64,000 nt of DNA, from positions 42,809,753 to 42,873,752 of the forward strand of contig NC_092804.1 of NCBI RefSeq assembly GCF_040954645.1, read 5' to 3'. The notes below the pieces were generated by a model. The model had not been told where the DNA came from. It saw only the letters and a list, made by a program, of their open reading frames with translations, and searched no databases. A program made the translations under genes and the position numbers. The stretch comes from Diabrotica undecimpunctata (lineage: Eukaryota; Arthropoda; Insecta; Coleoptera; Chrysomelidae). Shown here piece by piece: positions 9,741-21,849 of the stretch (its first letter is position 1; every line of letters begins with the position of its first letter).

Positions 9741-12022
9741 TTACAGGAATCGAAATTTTCTACTTTTTACACTGCTGAATTGTTTAAAAACGTGGTCGTA
9801 ATCTAGCTTGGATGCTATATCAGCCTCGATAGACAAAATTGCGATCGCAAAAAGTCTTTCCTGTGACATCGTACTCCTTAAATAATTCTTAATGAGTTTT
9901 AATTTTGAGAAGCTCCTTTCAGCGGAGGCTGTACTAAATGTTATTGTTAATAATATTCTAATGACGATGTAAATGTTTGGGTATATTTCTTTTAAGTTAT
10001 TATCTGTAATGTATTGAAGCAAGTGTTTCACGTCTGTTATAAATTTAGTGAAATTTGAGATCATTATTTGTATTCCAGCTGTGACAACCGCAAGGTGTGA
10101 CTCTAATATTTATGCCTACCATATTTGCGCCATTGTCGTATCAACCTTGACCACGGCACTTTTGAATATCTAAGCCATTCTTTAATAGTTCGCCTAGTAT
10201 GGCATTACCTAAATACTCTCCTGTTGTCTTACTTACAGCAAGAAATCCAATAAAGTGTTCTTCTATTGGACCCGTTGATGTATTACAAAATTTTAAGATC
10301 ATATACATTTGTTCTACTTTAATACAGTCTCCAGTGCAGTCAAGGAAAAAAGAATAATATTTTGCCTCTTTTAATTTCCGAATCACTTCAGCAGTTACCG
10401 GTTTTGACATCAGTGTGGTCAATTCATTTTGTATATCGTGACTTAAATAATGGTGCTTAAGTTGTTTGTTAGTAATACGTCTTATATGTTTTCGTAAAGT
10501 AGGATCAAATTTTGATATCAATTTAAATAAATAATAAAGTACCTACTATTCTTAAAGTCACCGTCTGTCTTTATAGCTTCTCTGTGACCTCTGAATGCGA
10601 GATTATGAGAGGCTAAGAAGTTAATAACATCGAATAATTAGTCAAACAAATTGTACCAATGTTTTTGAGATTCGCAAATTAGCCTTTCGCTTTTTTGACG
10701 TGACAACGTCTTAAATTAGGTTGTGGCTCGGAGTCACTCATGAAAAAGTGTAACGCCCGCTCACGTCTGTTACGATGAGTCACCGAACGAGAGGGAGGCC
10801 CGCCGGACCGGCGAATGCCTTGTGTCTCTCTCCCACTCAAACATGATCGGTCCGCTGGTGCGATGCTATTTCTCCTATCATCGTCCTATCCTCAACAAAA
10901 TCACTCAAATAGAAATTAGTTAAGTTTAAGTTTACATGTACAATGTTTTAGTAAACAAAATATATTTCTATAGTTAAAATTTGTGCAATTCTTATTTTCA
11001 TTCAATTCCTTGTTCCTATTGTGCAATTTAATAATATTCATATCAATAAATATTCTACCGAGAAAAAGACGTTGTCACGTAAAATCTTCGCCCGTAAAAC
11101 CGACTTTACAGGCAACCGATTTTTTTTGTCTATTGTTTTTTCCTATTTTATGCCTCTTTCTAATGTTATCCATTGCAACATAAATACCATATATGTTCTT
11201 TGCTATTCTTATGTCTGTAAAATACTGCTTAAATGTTTCCAGTCACAGTAATCTCCCTGTACCATCTGAGTTTGTGAATTGTCAAAAAGTCTGCATGGAA
11301 AACAGAATACTTTCATTTTGAGAATTAGAATGAACTAACCAGCGACGATGTTGAATTTCACCATTACTCAATTTTCTAGAGAAATAAAAATTAGTGCCTA
11401 TGGTCGTCGTCTTTGAGATAATCTTCATCACCAATATTTAATTGTTGTGAGGGGCCGTTCTGAACTATATCATGACGCTGAACGTCTAATATGCGCATCG
11501 ACCACATACCTGGATTAAAATTATCAAATATTTGTATAATTTCGTTACTCGCATCGCTGCTAATTGGTGGATAACAAATTTTAATTTTTTTTCGTGATCT
11601 AGAATATTGCTCTCGGGAAACACAGGAATTTCATCGTCGGAATCTGATTCCGTAGATATTGATTTTGTATCAATTTCAGACTGTCGTTCGGTATCAGTAT
11701 TTAGTGGTTCTCCATCAGTACTTCAAAAATTCATAGGAATCTCAATCGTGACTGAATGTTTTTTAGAAGTCGACGCTATCGATTCAGATGGTTTTGTACT
11801 ACCAGATGCAGTCGGATTAAGAAACTTCATCATTCCTGTACTTAACGCCTGGTTTGATATTGCTCTTTCAGCTTTTCTTTTTCGTTTTGCTGATTCGGAT
11901 TCCCATTTTCTCCCGGCATCTCTCTTAGGGCCCAGCGGTGACGTGCATTGCAGCGAGGATTTCTCGCGAGCGATAGCGACGCAAGCAAGTTTTTCGGCGC
12001 GATCATGGCTTGTTGTTACCAC
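9741..12022 (-). pseudogene. hAT transposase, ZMYM1/DUF4371-like, broken
   Basis: Minus-strand order matches hAT proteins of the ZMYM1 type: an N-terminal basic region near 11720-12022 (RKWESESAKRKRKAERA, then MMKFLNP), a TTF-type zinc-finger stretch near 11270-11530 (FLSRKLSNGEIQHRRWLVH), the catalytic middle at 10141-10521 (YYSFFLDCTGDCIKVEQM) and the C-terminal dimerisation domain at 9741-10064 (STASAERSFSKLKLIKNYLR). Many stops and the nested MITE disrupt it. Members of this type carry out cut-and-paste transposition; this copy cannot. Confidence 0.75.
10696..11112 (+). repeat. MITE family B, copy 1
   Basis: A second copy lies inverted at 44500-45048. CGTGACAACGTCTTAAATT near the left edge and AAGACGTTGTCACG near 11068-11081 form an inverted repeat. 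A further 45 bases (CTTCGCCCGTAAAACCGACT and neighbours) lie outside it. Copy 1 lacks about 130 bases present in copy 2. A small open frame found in both copies (starting MQFLFSFN) has no known motif and I do not call it coding. Confidence 0.75.
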
Positions 12023-12417
12023 TTTTGTGTGTGTCTGTGGATAGGCATGTTGGTCCGTCGGCTATCGGTCGGAGTCGGCTCGTGTCTGAAAATTTTGAAA
12101 GCGCGAGATTGTGGGCGCGTTCTGGATATTAGTAGGCTTGTTATCATTTTTTGTTTTGGTTACTTAGGCGTTGGGACCTATTAGGTTTAAGTAATACATA
12201 AATCTCCATGGCGCGAAGCCCCTCGGACCGCGAGGCCGTGGGCTGTGGCCCACGTCAATGGTATCTAAAATTTTTGGTGAAATCGACTTTTTATATGGAA
12301 ATACTGGTAAATGTAGCTAGAAACAGATTCCTTGTGAAGGTTTATCGATATCTTAATAGGTGACGCTACAGTAGCACCCTAACATCCTGGTAACTGACAG
12401 TCGTCGTGACGAATATA

Positions 12418-15023
12418 ATGGTATTTGTCATCGTGACGGCGAACAATAAGTTGTTTACGTCTTTGTGTGAACAAAATAAGCGAAATTTGCAAGAAATATG
12501 TGACACAAATTGTAGTTCAGAATGCGATGATAGCGATAAAGATCCAGACTACAGTTTTAACGAAGATATTGACAAGAAAAAGGTAAGTTTTTGAATATTT
12601 GTCTCCAACTTGATTTAGCTTGAAAATAATGGTAATTGTGTAGATACCATTTTTTACGTATACTGACGAGACTAACGAATATAGCCAATTCACAAGTAGT
12701 TACCATTGTTTTCATCAATTTACATGTGCAGTGATACATTGTAAAGATCGAGCTAATGCTTTTTAAATGCATTTATTTTTTTCGAATATTGACAAAACTA
12801 ATAAGTATTTTTGAAAAATTTAAACCCAGAATGACAGATTACATTATGAGCGAGGGAACTTGAAAACTTCTACAATGTGTATTTTAATAAGTTAAGGGAG
12901 TGAAAAAGAAGAGAAAATTTAGTGTGAATTTTAATTTTAAATATCTCATTCAAAAGAAACTTTTGGCTTATTCTAAGGGACTTTTGACCCCCGGTAATAA
13001 TGTAATCTTTCATTATGTGTTTAAATTATCAAAACTACTTATTAGTTTTTTCAGGATTCGAAAAAATGAATGCATTTATAATGCATTGGCCAGAAATTTT
13101 CTTACGCTTAAAAATGTTGTCTTTGTACAAATTTAATTTCTTTTGCAGAAACATCGTAAGATATTGCCTACACCGTTATCCAACCACAATACTAATGCAG
13201 TATCTGGTGAACCTGACAAGGAAAACCCTGATCGAGGAAGAAAAAGGAAACGAACATGTAACATTGATCAGTGACAACAAAACAAACGGAACAGTGGTCA
13301 ATCATATACTTGTAAAAGAGGAAAGGGAAACGTTATACCACAAAAATCGATGGGAGAAGATTGTTTGTACAAAAGAAAATGTTTTGAGGTAGTATCAGCA
13401 GACGAAAGGAAAAGCATTTTTCAGAAGTTTTGGGAGATAAATAATTTTAATAGCCAAAAGGCGTATTTATTTGGATGCATACAGATTAAAACAAAGGCCC
13501 GCAGTACCAAACCAAAGGAGTTGCCTTCCCGAAGAAGTCACTCTGTCGATTATTTAATAACAACTACAGGCAACACGAGGTATCAAATTTGTAAGAAAGC
13601 ATTTCTAAATATTCATGGACTACAACATAATAGGGGTAGAGTCGAGAATATTGCTAAAAACATCAAACAAGGTTTACTAACGCCGAAAATGGATAGAAGA
13701 GGACATTATGCAAATCACAAAAAAAAATTTCTAATGAGAACATCTTATTTCTTAAAGAATTTATTGAAAGACTCCCAAAATATGAGAGTCACTATTCCCT
13801 ATTCCCGAAATGACAACTGTAACACGTATTTTATGACAATGGACTATACAATAGAGAAGTGCTATAAGGTTTACAAAATTGAATGTCTATCGCAAAATCA
13901 AGAATGTGCTGATAAGTTTCGAATAGTATTTACTGACGATTTTGATATTAAATTTAAATCACCTAAATCAGACACGTGCCACATATGTGATTCAATCTAT
14001 GTTAGTATGAAAGAGGCTACAATACCAAGAAATGACGAACAATTTCAAGCGTTAAAATTGAAGCCAGAACTGCATCACAGGAAGGCTAAAGCTAGACAAG
14101 ACGCGATAAAAAATGCAACAAAAAAAAGCACAAGAGAGCAACAAAACATATACAATAACATTTGACCTTCAACAAGCACTTCCAACCCCCAAATTGTCTA
14201 TTGTTCCTACATTTTATAAAAAGAAACTTTTTTCTTACAATCTGGGTATACTCGTTGTACCCCTCACAGGGATACTTTTATTTGTGGGACGAGTCAACCA
14301 CTGCTAGAGGTGCAGATGAGATCGGAAGCTGTCTGCTTAAACACTTCCAGATGCACAATATTAAAGGACGTACGTTAATAGCTATCTCTGATAACTAGGT
14401 CGGCCAAAATAAAAACTGGTCTTTGGTCGGAGTGTGGCTTCGTTTACTAGCTCTGGGAAATTTTAAGGAAATAATACATATTTTTCCACAGGTCGGACAC
14501 CCAATGTTACCATCAGACAGAGATTTTGCTGTTGTAGAAAAATACGTACGAGCTCATTGTCAATATGTATATTCTCCAGCTGAGTGGGAAAACATACTAA
14601 GAACATGCCAAAAGAAAAATCCATTCATAGTTTACAAGATGAATCAAGAAGATTTTTTAAAATGGTCTGAAATGAGAAACTATTTTGTACAACCCAAGTC
14701 TACACCGGCTAATCCATGTAATATTAGAAGTGCTGTGCGAATGCGCTTCTCTGCTGAGAACTTTGAACAAATCGAAATCGCTGATACATACAATGGTGAG
14801 TTTAATTCATACTCAATTCAAAAAAGAGGAAGAACTGGAATCCTACAAGAACATTTTATTCGAGATCTTCAGAAAAAATATGCTACACGGCTTGGTATTG
14901 AACCTATAAACCTTATAAACCTATGAACCTTATAGTAAACTTGAACATGTACTTTCGTGTTTGGATTGGGTTCTCAACGTTCATCACGAGTTTTACAGGT
15001 CATTATTTGCAAAGTCCCTGTAA
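12418..15023 (+). pseudogene. Intron-containing transposase-like gene with GGQNKN motif
   Basis: Exon 1 runs from ATG 12418 to 12582 (donor GTAAGT); exon 2 starts at 13149 after TTTTGCAG and keeps the frame (DKKK then HRKILP). The protein has an acidic N-terminus, a basic stretch, a core (AFLNIHGLQHNRGRVENI; SDTCHICDSIYV; WDESTTARGADEIGSC) and a SDN-x-xGQNKNW motif near 14389-14420, then QVGHPMLPSDRDFAVVEKY. I recall this as a repetitive insect protein family, possibly the one Pfam calls DUF7869; an RNase H-like fold is only a guess. Breaks: a TGA near 13273, shifts near 14160 and 14250, a TAG inside SDN, and a small duplication near 14905. AATAAA at 15116-15121 may be its poly(A) signal. Confidence 0.6.
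12752..13090. repeat. Foldback MITE family C, copy 1
   Basis: Near-palindromic element with both ends reading GCYAATGC inward. Copy 2 is at 36617-36962. The arms share TTTTTAAATGCAT and CTAATAAGTATTTTTGAAAA with their inverted partners. It lies in the intron of the GGQNKN-motif gene, so that intron is at least partly transposon. Confidence 0.8.
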
Positions 15024-15299
15024 TGTTTTTCTTATTGCTATTATTGTTTCTTGTGTTTATTTCTAATAACATTGTTTAGTATATTTGTTTCATTTTTATA
15101 TCCTGTGTGCAATTCAATAAACGTAAAAAATGGTATCTACAGTGTTTTTTATTCAAAGTATCGTTTTACTCGTAAATTTAAAATTCGTTTTCAGCGGTGA
15201 AGTTAAAATAAGCTAGTTAGAAGATTAACAAATATACATGTGAAAATACTGCTACGACAAATGTCATTGCAACAGAACAATCAATCGGTAAACTTTTAA

Positions 15300-15570
15300 G
15301 TTTAATTTCTGAACATTTGTAGAAATGTGACTTACCATTATCTTCACCCGAGCTCTTCAATTATCCAATGAAAACTTAATTTCTTTTTTAAAAAAATATT
15401 ATAAATTGAATATTCCAAGTGTAAGGACTCTAAAGAGAAATCATGTTAACTCGTTGTACACCTTAGTAATAGGAAATATAAGAACTAATATTAGTGACAA
15501 TTACTTCTAGGCGTGTGTTGACGAAACCACTGATTCGTCAGGGAGATATATCGCTCCCTGCTATAAAAGT
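15300..15570 (+). pseudogene. hAT remnant, CGGBP1-like
   Basis: The + strand gives NIPSVRTLKRNHVNSLY, then ISDNYF-stop-ACVDETTDSSGRYIA. The VDETTDxxGRYIA block is characteristic of the CGGBP1-like hAT transposase group, the Asp belonging to the catalytic triad. Stops and lost frames follow; the C-terminal part is not seen. Confidence 0.55.
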
Positions 15571-16274
15571 AATCATATAAAAAATATCAAATTTTTTTCT
15601 TCCTGCAGCTGTTTCTAGCCATAAATTATTGCTTTTCACAAAAGCAATAATACATTCACAGCGAGGGTAAGGCGGTCCTGATAACTTACACATTTTCAAC
15701 AATAGAAGATTTGTAAGAGGGGAATATTTTTATTACTTAACCATCATTTTTAAGATGCCATGCCGTTAGGATAATGAAGGTAGTCACTATATTTGTGAAC
15801 GTTGTATACACAAAAATATTTCCACGTTATACTGAACACACTAAATATGTATGTTAAATTAAATACGAACCTCTACCACGTTTGATATTTTTAATGAAAA
15901 TATTGTTCGTATTGACAGTTTTGAATCAAGACAGAATGTCAGAAAGAATTATGCAAGGTGTTGATTTACTCTGAGAAATAATCACCGACATACAATTTTG
16001 TGTCGCTATACGTATTAGAAAAAAATACGGCACTAAAGAACTACACTACGTATTTAATTTTATACTTAATGTAACTTATTTTATTCTCCTCGTATATACT
16101 AAATTGTTGTAAATACTTTAAAAAGTCGTTTAACTTCTTACCTGGCCTTTTTATTATTTTTAATGACGCCTGGTGTATGTACTTGCAAGATAATAGAACT
16201 TTATCATAAGCTCTATAATACATAAGTCTGTATACTATTGCTATCTGTTTGACAGTACTGTGTGAGGAGCTGAC
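15571..16274. other. 5' flank of aminopeptidase copy 1
   Basis: No supported gene. The promoter of the aminopeptidase gene should lie near the right edge. A short initiator-like TTTGACAGTACTGTG occurs about 25 bases before its ATG, but I see no convincing TATA box. Confidence 0.35.
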
Positions 16275-16530
16275 ATGATATTTATTTTTTTACTATCTCA
16301 CAAATTAGTAGTATGTCTCGTTATAGCGGTGGTGGCCCTTGGTCTCTCGACTACAATTCTTGCAATAGAAAATAAAAGTTTGAGGCTAACAATACGAAGA
16401 TTAAAAATGGAAAAAAACAATTTGGATAATAAAGACAATAATTTAGTAAAGTTCAGATTACCGGACACTGTGAAGCCTTTGCTATATGATCTCCATCTTT
16501 ATCCAGATCTAAAGACCGGACTATTTCGAG
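16275..16530 (+). CDS. M1 aminopeptidase N-like gene, copy 1, exon 1
   Basis: First coding exon of a zinc metallopeptidase of family M1, which removes N-terminal amino acids from peptides. ATG 16275 opens a short N-tail, one hydrophobic membrane segment (about residues 9-30, KLVVCLVIAVVALGLSTTIL) that would act as a signal anchor, and a charged stalk. Then comes the start of the M1 N-terminal beta domain, FRLPDTVKPLLYDLHLYPDL. The exon ends at CGAG before GTAAGT, one base into a Gly codon. That Gly is completed exactly by the exon at 24134, giving LFRG-KVNI, which aligns with LYRGSVNI in copy 2. A type II anchor differs from the GPI anchor of many insect gut aminopeptidases. Confidence 0.8.
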
Positions 16531-17309
16531 GTAAGTTTCTGTGCACTTTTTTATATGTGTAAACTCTTTTAGAACATAAATAAGTTTTTTCTTTCTTATA
16601 CGTTTACATTTTAGGATTTTTACACGGTTAAGTTATACTAGAAACAAAATATAGCTATATTTTCTAAACTAATCCATTCGTTTATAATTTTTGGACAAAA
16701 ATTCATAGTGTTTTGTTCTTTTAAGTGTTTTTTGTTACATATAGCTTAAAACAAGTCGGTTTGTCAGCTGTATACATTTTTTGAGAGTTTTTGTAAAAAA
16801 CAAATTTTATTTTTGGTTATTTCTTGATTTACTAGACAAGGCGGAAAGCTCGGGTTCGTTCGAAAAAATATTCCCATGAGATCTTTTTACATAATCACAT
16901 TATCAGTTGTTCAAATTGTTCTATACAAATTAATTTTTTCGTCCCAGACAATTTTTTTTTTTGATTTTTTGGATCATTCTGAACAAAATAAATCTCTTGT
17001 AGTTTTTCTGTTAATTTAATCGTTTTCGAGGTATAAATAATTTAAAACTGAGAAAAACGCAAAATTACGATATTCAAGGCTCAAAAACACAAGTAAAAAA
17101 CATTATTTGTTAATTCACCAAAGTCCTAAATTCAAGTTCAAACCTTATTTTATCATTTCCCGATAAGTATTTTGGGCCTATTTCATTTTAAAACATTGCT
17201 TTTTAATCGTTAATAAAGCGCTTATGACAGTATATAAGAGAAGGACACAAGCTATAGGGCACACATTTTTACTGGTTTAAATTCTCATTGTATAAATGAG
17301 CGCCCGCCC

Positions 17310-18293
17310 CAGTGCCGGATTTAGTTCATGGACCGCCGGGGGCTAAGTTATACTATACCGCCACTCTTCAGTAGGTATAGATGCGTCTTAGGTTAACAAT
17401 TCATTAAAACCATTTTAATATTATTAGGTTATTTATTACAAATATACAAAAAAGCCACAAAGACACAAACACAACTTATAAAGTAAATTAACATAATTAT
17501 TTACAAACAAATTTTCTAGGACTTCCTACTTGCAAACCGGTCGATGATTTTATTCAAATCTAATTTTGTAAGCAGATCATTATTAATATTTAAAACAGCT
17601 AACGAATTTAATGTTTCTTCCGTCATCGTATTTCTCAAATAATTTTTGACCCGTTTTAAAGTAAAAAATGATCTTTCACCAGTTGCGTTAGTAACCATCA
17701 ACGATAAGAACATTCTTAGTGCTATTTCTACGTTTGCGAAGGTTGCAATTATATTATTTTTATGCAAAAGTTCCATCACAAAAGTAGCACTGTGAGTTGT
17801 TTAATTTTTATACTCAACTTGGCCTAGTAGTGACATTATAAAATGTTTTAATTGATTACACTCACTTGCTAGAGATGTATCCAAGTCATTCGAATAAATA
17901 TTCACTAATACCGACGCTTTGTCTGAAATCACGTTATCCTCTGAAAGAGGTAGAGAAAATAAAAATGAGAAAGTGATTGCATGCTCTTCATAGGCTTTCC
18001 CTTTAGATTTCAGATTATTTGCCAAATAATCAATTGTTTTATACAGCACTTGGGTTCTAATCTTATTTTGCGGTGTAAGGATCTCTTCTGTATCTGAACA
18101 AAGACGAACATGTATGTAAGTCCATATTGACAACGTCAATTGAGGTTAAAAACCGAAGTAGAACAGGCATTAAGCCTATTTATAAAGTAGGAAGAAGAAA
18201 AAGAAGAATTAAAACGTGATGGTAGGACGTACCGCCTCTCAAAATTTACCGCCGGGTGCTAATAGTCCCATAGCCCCCCTTAATCCGGCACTG
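17310..18293 (-). mobile_element. Internally deleted hAT element with 8-bp TSD
   Basis: TIRs begin CAGTGCCGGATTTAG (17310) and, inverted, CAGTGCCGGATTAAGG (18293). The flanking octamers GCCCGCCC (17302-17309) and GCCCGCTC (18294-18301) match at 7 of 8, as expected for hAT. At 984 bp it is too short to be autonomous. It lies within the aminopeptidase copy 1 intron. Confidence 0.85.
17516..18139 (-). pseudogene. hAT transposase C-terminal part
   Basis: Two minus-strand frames. 17801-18139 reads like the region before the dimerisation domain (VLVNIYSNDLDTSLASECNQ). 17516-17779 is the dimerisation domain itself (LRMFLSLMVTNATGERSFFT, LKRVKNYLRNTMTEETLNSL), of the ZMYM1-like type. The catalytic core and N-terminal zinc finger are absent, consistent with internal deletion. 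A short break lies between the two frames. Confidence 0.75.
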
Positions 18294-18342
18294 GCCCGCT
18301 CTGTGCCAATTAAAAAACAATGGTTTAATAGTTATTTATGCA

Positions 18343-18460
18343 CCAAGGGTGTTATTAAGATGATTACGCCCGGAAAATAACATAATGCAGCCAGAGGGCA
18401 CCTGGCCCGAGGAATGGATATTGCTCGATGGGTGTAATCATCCGGTAACACCAGTGGTTT
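18343..18460. repeat. Short imperfect inverted repeat
   Basis: GGGTGTTATTAAGATGATTA on the left pairs imperfectly with GGTGTTACCGGATGATTACA read from the right. The centre holds GGGCACCTGGCCCGAGG. It may be a small hairpin element; no duplication identified. Confidence 0.35.
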
Positions 18461-18536
18461 TTATAGCTGTTTTATTACCTCCCTGTTTGGATGGTTTGCT
18501 TCCTTACTTACTTCTGGATTTCTAGTTCGGTTTGCT

Positions 18537-18815
18537 CTTCTTCATTTAGTATACACCTTTCCAATTTTGCGACTTTTTCTTCCTGTTGACTTCCGCTCTA
18601 AATAGTTGAAGTACTGCATTCAAACCATTCCCTTAAGTTCTTAGGCCACGATAATCTTCGTCTTCCCACATTTCGCTTTCCTCGAATTTTGCCTTGCATA
18701 ATAAGCTGCAATAATGAGTATCTTCGCCCTCTCATAACATGGTCTAAGTACTCAAGTTTTCTTCTTTTGATAGTCAATATTATTTCAGCTTCATTTCCTA
18801 TTTTTCTATAACGGA
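18537..18815 (-). pseudogene. LINE 3' end remnant
   Basis: On the minus strand, EIILTIKRRKLEYLDHVMRG then LQLIMQGKIRGKRNVGRRRL matches the C-terminal region of the LINE at 33122-34921 almost word for word. About 280 bases remain. A short GGCACTAGAAGAAGAA at the right edge looks like the 3' tail of another copy in the opposite direction. Confidence 0.75.
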
Positions 18816-19817
18816 TAGGCACTAGAAGAAGAATTAAATACAAATGTTCAAATTATCGATCATTTGCTCAACAATGAAAATATAAGCTTCCACAACTTCA
18901 ATTATTTCTGGGGTTATTGGACACTATCTCGATCCATATGTTTATTTTGTAATCTTTTTTGGTCTATTTTATTTTTCCAATATTCTGTGAAAAATCATGA
19001 CAAAATAAGTATGAACACTTAAGTTTTTATGTGTTTGAAAGACCTACTATAATATAGAGACAGACGGACAGACTCATTAATTTAATCTTAGGTTAGTAGA
19101 TATATTTTTGCAAATGTGTCATGTATTGAATATATTTACATTTTCATATTTACTTTTGAATATTGACACTCAAATAATACTTAAAATGCTATCTGTTGAA
19201 TTTTTTACTATTTATTGCTGTAATATACATTTTTTATGCAAAACGGTAAAGAATGAATTTTTGTTATGGATGCTAGGTACGATAACGATCATTAAATTGC
19301 AGTAATTTAAATGACAAACTAATTTCCGTTGTTGGATTATTTGTTCAACTGTTTATTATTTATTTAAACGTCAAATATAAAGTTTTGTTAGTTAAAATTG
19401 TGGTTTCTTCCCATAAAATATAGTAGTTAGTATAAATGCCACAAGAAAATAGGTTTCCATTGCGGTTTTAGTATATGTACTTTCACACAAACACATAATT
19501 TCAAATAAGGCTGTAGATCAGGTGTTTCCAAACTGAGGGGCACGCCTCCACTGAGGGTCGTGAGGATGTCATGGGAGGTGCGAGACAAGTTGAACTTTAA
19601 ATTAAATTTAGGTAGTCTTTCTAAAATTCTAAATTAACCATGATGTTTAGAAAATTAAAACAAGCCACAACTGTCTTTATTACACAAACTCGAAAGCGAA
19701 GGCTTGAAAAAATGGAATGTGAGGCAACAGCGCGTATTTGGTAACCGAACGTTTCCAAGCACTGTCTGCCTCCTTCCCTCCCTTTTATTTGCATTTTCGG
19801 GTAATTATTCTTTATAT

Positions 19818-20015
19818 CTTCTTCTTCATGTGCCTTGTCCGTTCCGAACGTTGGCAATCAACATGGCTATTCTGACTTTGTTTACGGCAGATCTGAATAG
19901 TTCAGCAGATGATAATCCGAACCATTGCCGCAAGTTTTGGAGCCACGAGTGTCTTCTCCTTCCTGGACCCCTTCTGCTGTCTATTTTCCCTTGAACGATC
20001 AGTTGTAGTACTCTA
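19818..20015 (-). mobile_element. 5'-truncated LINE with 12-bp TSD
   Basis: About 200 bases of LINE 3' end on the minus strand. The TATTCTTTATAT direct repeat occurs at 19806-19817 and 20016-20027. The tail, read on the minus strand, is GGCACATGAAGAAGAAG. Coding remnants resemble LQLIVQGKID and WLQNLRQWFGLSSAELF. Confidence 0.8.
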
Positions 20016-20022
20016 TATTCTT

Positions 20023-20043
20023 TATATATATATATATATATAT
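20023..20043. repeat. (TA)n microsatellite
   Basis: Ten TA units next to, and partly overlapping, the LINE target duplication. Confidence 0.95.
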
Positions 20044-20374
20044 GAAATCTCTGAAATAAAAATTTTATTGTTTTAAAGTAATTTTAAACTATTTCACTTG
20101 ATATTACATACCTCAGAACTTGTAGAAGGTTTTGATGAATCAAAAAGTTTGTCTGCATAAGTTTTTCTCATTTTGACTATTATTTAGGGATTTATTAAAA
20201 TTAAAATAAACGTAGTCATAAACTTACAAAGAGACAGCATGTATTTACACTATGTTATACTTTTAATAATTTTAATAACAACTCCACACAACCACAGAGT
20301 CTAAAACCTAACCTCAAACTCTCATTAAGTACGCAGCTGTCAAACTACAAAATCCCGTGTTAAAAGTATTGCCA

Positions 20375-20586
20375 TAGAGGTAAAAATCATTAAGTGGAAC
20401 CTGATTTTTACCTCCCAACGAAATGTAGACAAAGTGCACTGAATGTTTTTTACCATTCTATAACTGCCTTATTATTAGACGTAGCACCTAGTGAGTTATA
20501 CCACGCGAAAGTTTAGATGTTAAATGTTACTTACTGATATAAACATGGTTTTGAGCTAAAATGTCACTTAGTGAGTTTTACCTCTA
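20375..20586. repeat. Small MITE, 212 bp
   Basis: The ends form inverted repeats: TAGAGGTAAAAATCATTAAG on the left, TAGAGGTAAAACTCACTAAG read inward from the right. No coding capacity. The TA at each end may be the target duplication or part of the terminus. Confidence 0.7.
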
Positions 20587-21800
20587 TATAGACGGTATGT
20601 TTGTAATAGATCAGGGTAATAAGGCAAAAAAAGGCTGTTCGTGACATTCAAAAAGCCAGGGTACTGAAAGGTTTTTTATGTATAATACGTATCCAAACAT
20701 TCTAACCATTTCCTGTGTGAGATTTATTGATAATTTTTATTTATAAACAAATTAACCCATTAGCGCCGAGAAAAGAAATTTTTTTTACAAGCAATTATTT
20801 TGTTTAAAGCTATGTGAAAACAACTTTTAACTTATTTTCACATAGTGTTGACAAGCGTTTAAGTTATCCGGGTAACCCCGTTCTTCTTCATCTCCTAAAT
20901 CCGTAAGGAAATTTGATTCAGGCAGTTTAAAAAAATTTTTTTACATCATCTTCTTTATATACCAAATATAAAGCTTTTTTAGGGTCAGTTTACTAAAATT
21001 ATAAAAATATAAGTTTTGACTTCATAATCGCCTAGTGGGTCCATATGGGTACAGCAATATTTAAATGAATTTTTAACAGTCGCTTGTAATCTTTATACAA
21101 AAATATGTACACTACGTTATATTTTAAGATCTTTAAAAATATGTAAAATTGATTTGATCCTAGTATTCCCAAATAAAGGTACTGAAAATATTCTTACATT
21201 ACATTATCAAACACTTTTTACTATAACACGATATTCCAACTTCCTTTCCTTGAGAAATCTAGTAAAACACTGATGGGTATTCATCAACGCGGATTCAGAC
21301 GTCTAAATGAAGTATTTATGCGGTAAACCTAATATTGCTTGCTTATTTTATTATATTTTTACTGTGTTAAACCGTACCATTACAACTGGGTCCATATGGT
21401 GACTGTAGGCGCTAATGGGTTAAGTAGTGTGAAAAAATTTACTTTTTGGCGTTTTTATTTTATCATTAAAAAAATTAAGTTTTGAAAGTTTATTAGCATA
21501 ACCATCTTTTAGAGAAAAATTTAATTTATTTATAATTATTGCAAAAATTATTCTAAGGCTTTGAAATTTTATACAGCTATAGACCAAACTGTAAATTTGT
21601 ACATTCGTCCTAGAAAGACAAACTTTTTTAGGTATACATGTTAATTTTTAGCGCGATGCGACTATTAGTATATTTTTGCCAGCTGCATATAGTTGCCGTG
21701 TTTGGAAAAATGACGCATATCGGGAAAACGGTTTTTTGATCTATCATTAAAATTAATATTTGAGAAATAAAACGGCAAAGGAAATTGGATAAATATTATG
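20587..21800. other. Intronic, no gene seen
   Basis: AT-rich intron of aminopeptidase copy 1. The short phrase CATATGGGTACAGC/CATATGGTGACTG recurs, but I cannot define an element. Confidence 0.4.
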
Positions 21801-21849
21801 GGCTATATTCTACCGATTACACTGTCAAATTTTGGTTTCGTGAATTTCG

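Larger units (their letters stand above)
9564..12260 (-). mobile_element. hAT element (ZMYM1-like type)
   Basis: Ends are CAGTGACGGCAC (9564) and, inverted, CATTGACGTGGG (12260), similar but imperfect. The interior codes, on the minus strand, for a hAT transposase with the MITE 10696-11112 nested in it. An exact 8-bp duplication is not seen: GTATGAAA on the left and GTATCTAA on the right differ, so the outer borders are provisional. Confidence 0.55.

Noticed and set aside
10983..11251. Small frames in MITE B (starting MQFLFSFN), also in copy 2
   Set aside because: Shared because the repeat is shared; no motif, and they cross the element border.
20112..20171. Minus-strand mini-exon (MRKTYADKLFDSS) with a GTATGT donor
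   Set aside because: Too short and without a partner exon; could be chance.
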